7,472 bases of DNA. Source: Sphaerochaeta sp. (GTDB lineage: Bacteria; Spirochaetota; Spirochaetia; Sphaerochaetales; Sphaerochaetaceae). This document shows, one piece after another, positions 1 to 6,357 of the stretch. The position numbers were made by a program, and so were the translations under genes. Numbering within the stretch: the first letter of the stretch is position 1; the number at the start of each line of letters is the position of its first letter. The notes beneath the pieces are model-generated. The model saw nothing but the letters and a program-made list of their open reading frames with translations, made no database searches and had not been told where the DNA came from. Location: NCBI GenBank assembly GCA_003456855.1, contig DMOO01000020.1, positions 1-7,472 on the forward strand, read 5' to 3'.

Positions 1-190
1 TGTCGAAATAGTGGTCGGCATGGAAATGGGTTATCAGGATGTCCTCAACGCCCATACGTGGATGTCCAAGGCTCTCAATGAGCTTCCAGCATCCACTTGG
101 TACGTCAACAAGTATATTCCCGTCAATGAGATAGCCTGGGCTGAGCTCCACGGCCGAGACGGCACCGGTTCCCAGGACCTTGATCTTCAT
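1..190 (-). CDS. MBL-fold metal-dependent hydrolase, second tandem copy (partial, 3' end beyond window)
   Basis: Translating the minus strand from the ATG at 190-188 gives 63 residues before the window ends. They start MKIKVLGTGAV and contain LITHFHADHYFD, the zinc-binding HxHxDH signature of the metallo-beta-lactamase fold (H55, H57, D59, H60). The fragment aligns without gaps to the start of the complete MBL protein encoded just upstream (193-918), with 43 of 63 residues identical, so the two are tandem paralogues. The start codon lies 2 nt after the upstream gene's TGA, and a GGAG Shine-Dalgarno about 8 nt before it is embedded in that gene's last codons, which suggests co-transcription and coupled translation. 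The N-terminal strand pattern resembles RNase Z/PhnP-like MBL proteins rather than true beta-lactamases. The remaining metal ligands and the substrate cannot be judged because most of the gene is outside the window. Confidence 0.88.
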   Translation of the reverse strand, partial: MKIKVLGTGAVSAVELSPGYLIDGNILVDVPSGCWKLIESLGHPRMGVEDILITHFHADHYFD

Positions 191-192
191 TC

Positions 193-918
193 TCAGAGCT
201 CCAACTCGTCAAGGTCATTAAGGATTATCACGTTCTCCGGATGGTTCTCTGTGATTTCGGCTCTTGAGTAGGAAGACATGTGTGTTGCATAGAAGGTGCA
301 GCCTGGGTTGTCTTCAGCTATCTTGTTGAACTGGTCGACCCTGAGGTGTGCCTTTCCACCCTTCATGGCAGTGTTGGAGGCCTGTGAGCACTCGAGGATG
401 AAATGCTTGCAGCCCTCGATCGCCTGGAGGATTCCATCGCAGAGACAGGTGTCTCCAGAGAAGCCGATCTTCTGCCTGTCATCGTCGAAGACGTATGAAT
501 AGCACTCGGGGAGAGTGCCATGAGTGACTTCATATCTTCTTACATGGTAATCCATTACCTGGAAAGTATCATCGTTGTTGAAGTTGATTGGGATGTCCCT
601 GACGTATTGTGCTATGTCAGGGAAAGCAATATCCAGGGCATTGTAGATGTACTCAGGACCTGATTTGCCGCAGAAGACGTTCAGGGTTTTGTCCGTGCTG
701 CCCTCCCTTGTAAGGAAGACGAAAGGCATGTCGAAATAGTGGTCGGCATGGAAGTGAGTAAGAAGAATGTTGTCTATGTCCACCAGGTCATAGCCCAGAT
801 TCTCTATGAGCTTCCAACCACCATTTGGGTTGTCAACAAGAATGCAGCCATCAATCAGATAGCCGCAACTTCTTTGAGACGATGGGACAGCGCCTGTGCC
901 CAATACTTTAATTTTCAT
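193..918 (-). CDS. MBL-fold metal-dependent hydrolase (RNase Z/PhnP-like), first tandem copy
   Basis: The product is a 241-residue cytoplasmic protein with no signal peptide. It has the full set of MBL metal ligands: H55-F-H57-A-D59-H60, H133 in EVTHG, D156 in GFSGDT and H213 in ATHMS. A further AHLRVDQ motif (H191) and an LEC segment (E176) resemble the second half of RNase Z-like phosphodiesterases (Lactamase_B_2 type). The family hydrolyses phosphodiester, cyclic phosphate or lactone bonds, but which of these applies here is unknown. It is too short for, and lacks the exosite of, a long-form RNase Z, so I do not call it rnz. The ATG at 918-916 has an AGGA Shine-Dalgarno 6 nt upstream that overlaps the TAG stop of the regulator gene, so it is almost certainly translated from the regulator's mRNA. 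A paralogue follows 2 nt after its TGA. Being next to a phosphosugar-type regulator makes a phosphorylated or cyclic-phosphate sugar substrate conceivable, as inference only. Confidence 0.9.
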   Translation of the reverse strand: MKIKVLGTGAVPSSQRSCGYLIDGCILVDNPNGGWKLIENLGYDLVDIDNILLTHFHADHYFDMPFVFLTREGSTDKTLNVFCGKSGPEYIYNALDIAFPDIAQYVRDIPINFNNDDTFQVMDYHVRRYEVTHGTLPECYSYVFDDDRQKIGFSGDTCLCDGILQAIEGCKHFILECSQASNTAMKGGKAHLRVDQFNKIAEDNPGCTFYATHMSSYSRAEITENHPENVIILNDLDELEL

Positions 919-926
919 TTTGATTC

Positions 927-1787
927 CTAGTTATGAGAAACGCTGAAGTTCCATCTGCGCAGAACTGCAGTCTTCTCTTCCTCCGGCATCTTGCCGAGAA
1001 CTGCACTGTAAAGAACATCAGTAGCGAATATCTGAAGGATTCTTGACAGTGTTGAACCTGTTCTGAACTCATATCCTGATGAAGGAATCTGAAGCTTGAC
1101 GTCAGCTAGCCTTGAAAGATGGTTGTGGCCGATCTTTGTAAGGGTGATGAGCTTTCTTCCACACTCCTTCAGTGCCTTGGCAGCCTGGTTGACAAGTGTG
1201 TCCTCTCCAAAGTAGGAGATTCCGAAGGCAACCATGTCATCTGTCATTGAATAGGCCTGTGCAATCTGGAGATTGACGTCCTTGGAGTAGATGATGTTCT
1301 TTCCAAGTCTAGCAAGCTTGTACTGAAGGTCACTCAGTGTGACTTCTGCAGAACCCTGTCCGATCAGAAGGATCGTCTTGGAGTTGTAGATCATCTCAGC
1401 TGCTGCATCGATGGCCTTTGGATCAAGGACGGACTCCAGATTGGAGAGGTTCTTGGTTGTGAACTTGATGTACTGGATGATCAGATCCCTTGTGCTGAGG
1501 CCTGAGTCATAGAAGTTCTCCATCACCTGCTCCGGCTCTTCATCCTTGCCCTCGTTTGAGAATACCTCTCTGGAGAGTCTGAGTTTGAAGTCTGAATAAC
1601 CGTTGACGTTGAGTCTCTTGCAAAGTCTTACAACGATTGCAGGACTGGATCCGGCGGCTGCGGAGAGTTCCGTCATTGTCATCTGCAATGGTGCCGATGG
1701 GTTCTGAAGAACGTATTCTGCTATTTTCCTCTCCGAGGTCGGGAGATCCTTCTCTATTTGTTCAATTAAAGTCAAAAAGCTCTGCAT
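927..1787 (-). CDS. RpiR/MurR-family transcriptional regulator (HTH + SIS domain)
   Basis: The 286-residue length is normal for the RpiR family. The N-terminal HTH_6 domain covers about residues 1-77, with the typical SERKIAEYVLQNP opening and a recognition region around TELSAAAGSSPAIVVRLCKR. The C-terminal SIS (sugar isomerase) domain covers about 118-250, with GQGSA at 143-147 and a final STLSRILQIFATDVLYS helix. Family members bind DNA as dimers and sense phosphosugars through the SIS domain. Here the usual phosphosugar motif (ISxSGxT) reads ISYFGED at 190-196, so the Ser and Thr that normally contact phosphate are Phe and Asp; the ligand may therefore be unusual. The gene is first in an operon with two MBL hydrolases, which it probably regulates along with itself. 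No Shine-Dalgarno precedes the ATG and a consensus -10 box lies 6 nt before it, suggesting a leaderless mRNA. The stop is TAG; readthrough would add only three residues before an in-frame TGA. Confidence 0.92.
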   Translation of the reverse strand: MQSFLTLIEQIEKDLPTSERKIAEYVLQNPSAPLQMTMTELSAAAGSSPAIVVRLCKRLNVNGYSDFKLRLSREVFSNEGKDEEPEQVMENFYDSGLSTRDLIIQYIKFTTKNLSNLESVLDPKAIDAAAEMIYNSKTILLIGQGSAEVTLSDLQYKLARLGKNIIYSKDVNLQIAQAYSMTDDMVAFGISYFGEDTLVNQAAKALKECGRKLITLTKIGHNHLSRLADVKLQIPSSGYEFRTGSTLSRILQIFATDVLYSAVLGKMPEEEKTAVLRRWNFSVSHN

Positions 1788-1793
1788 ATCTTA

Positions 1794-1821
1794 ATTATAA
1801 TCTTTCGGTTAAAATTGTAAA
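1794..1821 (-). promoter_or_regulatory. Sigma-70-type promoter of the RpiR-family gene, apparently leaderless
   Basis: On the minus strand, TTTACA (1821-1816) and a perfect TATAAT (1799-1794) are separated by 16 bp. The -10 box ends 6 nt before the ATG at 1787, so the expected transcription start falls at or within a base or two of the start codon. This agrees with the absence of a Shine-Dalgarno in front of this gene, whereas its downstream neighbours all have one. The box matches are seen directly; transcription from them is inferred. Confidence 0.65.
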
Positions 1822-1867
1822 GATTTTTTAATTTTTGAAATCAGATTTATTTTATTTTCACAGTTTA

Positions 1868-1884
1868 TACTAAAAGTTTTAGTA
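1868..1884. promoter_or_regulatory. Perfect 17-nt palindrome, candidate operator
   Basis: TACTAAAAGTTTTAGTA is an inverted repeat with two 8-bp arms around one central G. It sits near the middle of the divergent intergenic region, about 46 bp upstream of the regulator's -35 box and about 43 bp upstream of the greA -35 box. Size and symmetry suit a dimeric HTH regulator, and RpiR-family proteins typically bind AT-rich inverted repeats of this length close to their own gene. There is no T-tract after it, so it is unlikely to be a terminator. Assignment to the adjacent RpiR-family protein rests on proximity only. Confidence 0.45.
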
Positions 1885-1927
1885 CTTGGGCATGATAACT
1901 TTGCTCTTTTCATTATAATTAATCTAA

Positions 1928-1956
1928 TTGCACATCAAGTGAAATTGTGGTATATT
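1928..1956 (+). promoter_or_regulatory. Extended -10 promoter driving greA
   Basis: TTGCAC (1928-1933) and TATATT (1951-1956) are separated by exactly 17 bp. A TG at 1948-1949 one base before the -10 box makes an extended -10 element. The predicted start is near 1963, giving a greA leader of about 85 nt that contains the hairpin at 1978-2009. This is the best plus-strand promoter match in the intergenic region; a TATAAT at 1914-1919 lacks a properly spaced -35. Confidence 0.65.
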
Positions 1957-1977
1957 TTATGTATACGAAATGACACA

Positions 1978-2009
1978 AAGGCCGAGCAGACGCGAGTCTG
2001 CCCGGTTTT
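1978..2009 (+). terminator. Terminator-like hairpin in the greA leader (possible attenuator)
   Basis: Positions 1982-1991 (CCGAGCAGAC) pair with 1996-2005 (GTCTGCCCGG) around a GCGA tetraloop (1992-1995). The stem has six closing pairs, one A/C mismatch and three more G/C pairs, followed by TTTTGTTT. The AAAG before the stem can partly pair with the following T-run. It lies between the predicted greA transcription start (about 1963) and the greA ATG, so it could end transcription early (attenuation), stabilise the mRNA 5' end, or insulate greA from upstream transcription. The T-run is interrupted by a G, so terminator strength is uncertain. Confidence 0.5.
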
Positions 2010-2048
2010 GTTTACGTTTTAGAAGAACATTAGATTTAGGAGCGAAAA

Positions 2049-2525
2049 ATGAACGCAACTGAAGTCAGGGATTTGATTAAGGATGAACTTTGGCAGGCCT
2101 CCTCTACAGCGGATGTCAAGGTTGAGGACTTCAAGAAACTCGATGCCGCCGCAGCAAAACTCACAGAGTCTGAGGACAGACAGGAATTCAAGGGCTACTG
2201 CGAGGAGTGTCTGGAAGAGAAGAACCACAATTCCATCGCAATCAGATACCTTGCAACAATAACCGGTCGCCATCCAATGGACGACAGACACATCTTCACT
2301 GTCCTCGAGCAGTATTATGAGGATTCAATGTGGCCTGAGGTCATCTACCTCGGAAACAAGATCCTCACCTTCAACGAAAGCTCCTATGCCCTCAAGGTTC
2401 TGGCAGAGTGCTACACCGTCAACAACATGGAGAAGGAGAAGATCGAGACCTGGGAGAGACTGGTAAAGGTCGATTTCGAGGAGACTGACGTTCTCTACAA
2501 GCTTGCTGACTACTTCAACGCTTAG
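2049..2525 (+). CDS. greA: Spirochaete-type long GreA, N-terminal segment ending at an in-frame TAG
   Basis: This is the first 158 codons of a locus whose frame continues unchanged to 4751. The ATG has a strong AGGAG Shine-Dalgarno 6 nt upstream (2038-2042). The segment is helical, soluble and rich in acidic residues, and its second half shows TPR-like repeats (ALKVLAECYTVNNMEKEKIETW, split here as about residues 113-134, then VLYKLADYFNA at about 148-158). Translation meets TAG at 2523-2525 between the two helices of a TPR-like unit. The codons after it (GETASALNYYRSII) complete that unit, which shows this is the start of one interrupted protein and not a separate small gene. If the TAG is real and efficient, this segment would be a truncated product without the GreA module. 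The TAG could arise from CAG (Gln) or AAG (Lys) by one substitution, and either would suit the position. Confidence 0.8.
   Translation: MNATEVRDLIKDELWQASSTADVKVEDFKKLDAAAAKLTESEDRQEFKGYCEECLEEKNHNSIAIRYLATITGRHPMDDRHIFTVLEQYYEDSMWPEVIYLGNKILTFNESSYALKVLAECYTVNNMEKEKIETWERLVKVDFEETDVLYKLADYFNA
2523..2525 (+). other. Internal in-frame amber codon (codon 159 of the long greA frame)
   Basis: The frame starting at 2049 and the frame of the 708-residue downstream reading frame are the same (start positions differ by 576 = 3 x 192). TAG is the only stop between them, and the 33 codons from the TAG to the next ATG (2625) read as sensible TPR-like protein. So one nonsense codon, not a frameshift, splits the gene. 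The following base is G. Confidence 0.9.
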
Positions 2526-2613
2526 GGTGAGACTGCCTCTGCACTCAACTACTACAGAAGCATCATCAGACGCCACTTCAAGGCTCGCGACCTCGCTGCC
2601 CTGAAGAACGTCT

Positions 2614-2627
2614 GGGAGAAGATAATG
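2614..2627 (+). promoter_or_regulatory. Shine-Dalgarno plus ATG that could restart translation after the TAG
   Basis: GGGAG (2614-2618) stands 6 nt before the ATG at 2625-2627, about 100 nt after the internal TAG. The arrangement is a good ribosome-binding site inside what should be coding sequence. It may be chance (it encodes W-E-K in the long frame), but it offers a route to a 708-residue C-terminal product containing the whole GreA module. Confidence 0.35.
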
Positions 2628-4751
2628 GGTCTCAAGGGCGACAACTCCGAGTATCTCATCGGCCTCGCCTCCAAGATCGCAGACTCAATGGGAACCGAGA
2701 AAGGCGTGTACTTCCTCCACTCCATCTACGAGAAAGGCAACTTCGACATCAACACAAACGTCGAGATCCTCAAGAAGATCATCCACTTCGCCCCGCATGA
2801 CACAGAGACAAGGGACAAGCTGGTTGAGCTCTGGCGCGAGAAGTACAAGGACAATCCAAGACTTGACTACTGCCTTAACAACACAGGAATCCTCGATGAC
2901 TATCTGAACATCAACGTCGCTATCGAGAACTTCGAGAAGCAGATCGAGTTCGTCGAGGGTGCATTCGTGTACCATGAGACATGGAAGCTCGGTAGGATCA
3001 TGAAGATCACAAAGGACGAGATGCAGATCCAGTTCGTCGGCAAGGGTGCCCACACAATGAGCCTCAAGATGGCCCTCTCAAGCCTCCGCGTCCTGCAGAA
3101 GAGACACATCTGGGTCCTGAAGGCAGCCGTTCCAAAGGAGAAGCTCAATGCCCAGTTCATGGACAAGACCAAGGTCGAATGGGGTCTCAGAGTCCTTCTT
3201 TCATCCTTCAACAACCAGGCTTCCCTGAAGCAGATGAAGGCAGAGCTCACTCCGTCCATCCTCTCCGACAAGGAGTGGTCAACCTGGCAGAGCGCCGCCA
3301 AGAAGGAGCTCTCCACCAACCCGTACTTCTGCATCGCTGAAGGCACCACGGACGTCTATGTCCTTCGCTCAACACCAATCACACTTGAGGAGAAGATGCT
3401 CTCCCTGTTCAGAAGCTCCAAGGACTTCTACGACAAGCTGAAGATTATGAAGGACTACCTCTCAATGACTGACGCTGACACTGACAGCGATGAGTTCATG
3501 ACTATGGTCAACTACTTCGAGGGTCGTGCACAGATCTCCGGAACGGACGGCGCAGTCGCCTTCCTCGTCCTTGACAATCTGAAGAACAAGAAGGGAATGA
3601 GCTTCGTCCAGATCGGTGCCACCTTCATCGAGTACTATAACCGCATCGATGCCAAGGACAGAAAGAAGTTCTTCGTCTCAATCCAGGACAACGAGCTCAA
3701 GAGAGTCTTCATCGAGAACGTCATGTCCAACGTCGACAACTGGCAGGAGGTTCTCATCGACCTTTACCCAGTCTACATGACCCAGTACATGGCAGACTGC
3801 ATCAGAAAGGGTCCAAAGAAGAACGTGATCTACAAGATCCTCGCAGAGGCTGCAGCCAACTGCAAGGACAACCCTGACTTCTTCCTCTATCTGGTCAAGA
3901 ACTTCTCTGACAAGGACTGGAAGACAGCCAAGATCTCCAAGGAGAAGCTTCTGTTCGACAAGCTCAGCCTGCTTGCAACCGTCAACAGGAAGATCGGAAA
4001 CTCTGTCGACGTGGCAGACAACAAGAAGCGCAGGGACCAGCTCGTCTCCGCCCTCCTCACCTACACCAAGACCGAACAGGGTGAGGTCTATGACTACATC
4101 GATGATGCTGACGCCTCACAGGCTCAGAAGATCTACTCCACTCTGAAGGGAATCCCTGGAATCGAGAACGAGATACTGTCAGTCAAGCACTACATCGCCT
4201 CCAAGTTCGAGGATTGGGAGGCCATCACAGGTGACAACCCTGACAAGGTCATCGACAAGAAGAAGCTGATCCCGAAGGGATTCCTCTGCACAAAGGCTAT
4301 GTTCGAAGCCAAGAGCCAGGAGCTCGACCACATCATGAACGTCGAGATCCCTGAGAACTCAAAGGAGATCGGAACAGCCAGAGACCTCGGAGACCTGAGA
4401 GAGAATTCAGAGTACCAGTATGCCAAGGACAAGCAGAAGAACCTGAACTTCATGATGAACAAGCTCACAGACGAGACTTCAATCGCCCAGATCATCCTTC
4501 CTGAGAACGTAGATACACAGTACGTCTCATTCGGAACCAAGGTCACCTTCCTTGACAAGAAGACAGGCTCTGAAGTCCAGTACACCCTTCTTGGACCATG
4601 GGAGTCGGATCCTTACAAGAACATCCTGAACTTCAAGGCTCCACTTGGACAGGCCATCTACAACATGGAGGTCAACGAGGAGAAGAAGTTCAACATCAAC
4701 GGCGTCGACTATGACTACGTTGTGAAGAAGATCGAGCTTGCTGATTTCTGA
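2625..4751 (+). CDS. greA: Transcription elongation factor GreA, long spirochaete-type, C-terminal segment with the GreA module
   Basis: From the ATG at 2625 this encodes 708 residues; with the upstream segment the intact locus would be 901 codons including the internal TAG and the final stop. GreA rescues backtracked RNA polymerase by inserting a coiled coil into the secondary channel and stimulating transcript cleavage. The GreA coiled coil runs from about 549 to 622 here, and its tip motif GDLRENSEY (D590, E593) keeps the Asp and Glu needed for cleavage stimulation. The C-terminal FKBP-like domain follows (about 630-705, VSFGTKVTFLDKKTGSEV onward). Upstream are helical repeats and a small beta-rich segment at about 110-157 (VYHETWKLGRIM...) resembling a Tudor/KOW-like fold, inferred only. 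Ordinary GreA is about 160 residues; the long form is what I recall from Treponema and relatives. The frame is open back to the TAG at 2523, so the true start is 2049. The TGA abuts the convergent Nudix stop. Confidence 0.9.
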   Translation: MGLKGDNSEYLIGLASKIADSMGTEKGVYFLHSIYEKGNFDINTNVEILKKIIHFAPHDTETRDKLVELWREKYKDNPRLDYCLNNTGILDDYLNINVAIENFEKQIEFVEGAFVYHETWKLGRIMKITKDEMQIQFVGKGAHTMSLKMALSSLRVLQKRHIWVLKAAVPKEKLNAQFMDKTKVEWGLRVLLSSFNNQASLKQMKAELTPSILSDKEWSTWQSAAKKELSTNPYFCIAEGTTDVYVLRSTPITLEEKMLSLFRSSKDFYDKLKIMKDYLSMTDADTDSDEFMTMVNYFEGRAQISGTDGAVAFLVLDNLKNKKGMSFVQIGATFIEYYNRIDAKDRKKFFVSIQDNELKRVFIENVMSNVDNWQEVLIDLYPVYMTQYMADCIRKGPKKNVIYKILAEAAANCKDNPDFFLYLVKNFSDKDWKTAKISKEKLLFDKLSLLATVNRKIGNSVDVADNKKRRDQLVSALLTYTKTEQGEVYDYIDDADASQAQKIYSTLKGIPGIENEILSVKHYIASKFEDWEAITGDNPDKVIDKKKLIPKGFLCTKAMFEAKSQELDHIMNVEIPENSKEIGTARDLGDLRENSEYQYAKDKQKNLNFMMNKLTDETSIAQIILPENVDTQYVSFGTKVTFLDKKTGSEVQYTLLGPWESDPYKNILNFKAPLGQAIYNMEVNEEKKFNINGVDYDYVVKKIELADF

Positions 4752-5177
4752 TCAGATACTGTTATTGATTGAACGCACTTCAGACTTTGTGAAAGGTCTG
4801 AAGTGTTTTTTTTCGCCCTTGCGGGTCTTTCCTAGCACTTCATCAATGCTGACCCACTGGATTTCAGAGAACTCGTCAGGCTTGATGCTGTCGAAGTCCA
4901 ATTCCTTGACAGAGAAGAAATAGGTTGTCCATCTGAAGAACGGGGCCTTGAGCGTCCAGCTTGAGATCTGTTTTGCATCCAGAGAATCGAAGTCTATCCC
5001 TGTCTCCTCTTTAAACTCTCTTTTGGCGTTTTCCAGGTCATCAAGATCCCTGCCCTTCTCGAATCCTCCACCAGGTACTGCCCACTTGCCGAAGAACGGC
5101 GTGTCGGCTCTCTTTCCCATGAGGATGCAGTTGTCTTTGACAAGGCCTATTCCGGCACCGCGGTAAGGGAATCTCAT
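4752..5177 (-). CDS. Nudix (MutT-type) hydrolase
   Basis: The product is 141 residues, a usual length for a single-domain Nudix enzyme, which hydrolyses a nucleoside diphosphate linked to another moiety with Mg2+ or Mn2+. The Nudix helix is at about residues 36-61: GGGFEKG followed by REFKEETGI (R53, E54, E57, E58, G60). The metal-binding REFKEE core is intact. The loop between the GG turn and RE is one residue longer than the classic G-x5-E-x7-RE spacing, and the first Glu is replaced by Arg/Asp, so the substrate class is not predictable. The ATG at 5177 follows the tgt TAG by 1 nt, and AAGGGG lies 5 nt upstream inside the end of tgt, so the two are probably translationally coupled. The Lys-rich C-terminus (RKGEKKHFRPF) is encoded over the greA terminator. 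The TGA touches the greA TGA with no gap. Confidence 0.9.
   Translation of the reverse strand: MRFPYRGAGIGLVKDNCILMGKRADTPFFGKWAVPGGGFEKGRDLDDLENAKREFKEETGIDFDSLDAKQISSWTLKAPFFRWTTYFFSVKELDFDSIKPDEFSEIQWVSIDEVLGKTRKGEKKHFRPFTKSEVRSINNSI
4776..4813 (+). terminator. Rho-independent terminator of greA, inside the convergent Nudix gene
   Basis: CACTTCAGAC (4776-4785) pairs perfectly with GTCTGAAGTG (4796-4805). Three more inner pairs close a GTGA tetraloop, giving a 13-bp stem, and eight T residues follow (4806-4813). It lies 24 nt after the greA stop and entirely within the 3' end of the Nudix coding sequence on the other strand, where the T-run is read as Lys codons. On the minus strand the hairpin is not followed by a T-run, so it works in the greA direction only. 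Confidence 0.92.
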
Positions 5178-5178
5178 C

Positions 5179-6339
<1,161 letters not shown>

Positions 6340-6357
6340 ATTCCCTCTCATTTATGC

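Noticed and set aside
739..930. Plus-strand frames at 11-271 and 739-930 that resemble each other
   Set aside because: The similarity is the antisense image of the two duplicated MBL genes, not a separate repeated peptide gene.
1914..1919. Second TATAAT in the intergenic region
   Set aside because: No acceptable -35 box is found 16-18 bp upstream on the plus strand, and the minus-strand reading has only a weak one with a 15-bp spacer.
1959..1973. Four-codon frame ATG TAT ACG AAA TGA before the leader hairpin
   Set aside because: Its ATG lies upstream of the predicted transcription start (about 1963), and it has no Shine-Dalgarno.
2019..2576. Minus-strand frames over the start of greA (2019-2291, 2325-2576)
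   Set aside because: They are antisense to conserved greA coding sequence, hydrophobic by reverse translation only, and unsupported by start signals.
2685..3349. Minus-strand open frames of 122 and 149 codons (2685-3053, 2900-3349) antisense to greA
   Set aside because: They mirror greA's skewed codon use (for example Leu/Val/Asp-rich runs from AAG/GAC/ATC codons) and have no initiation signals; they are shadows of a real gene.
4747..4756. Palindrome TCTGATCAGA across the convergent stop codons
   Set aside because: It has only 5-bp arms with no loop or T-run; it arises from the two abutting stop codons and is too short to claim as a regulatory site.
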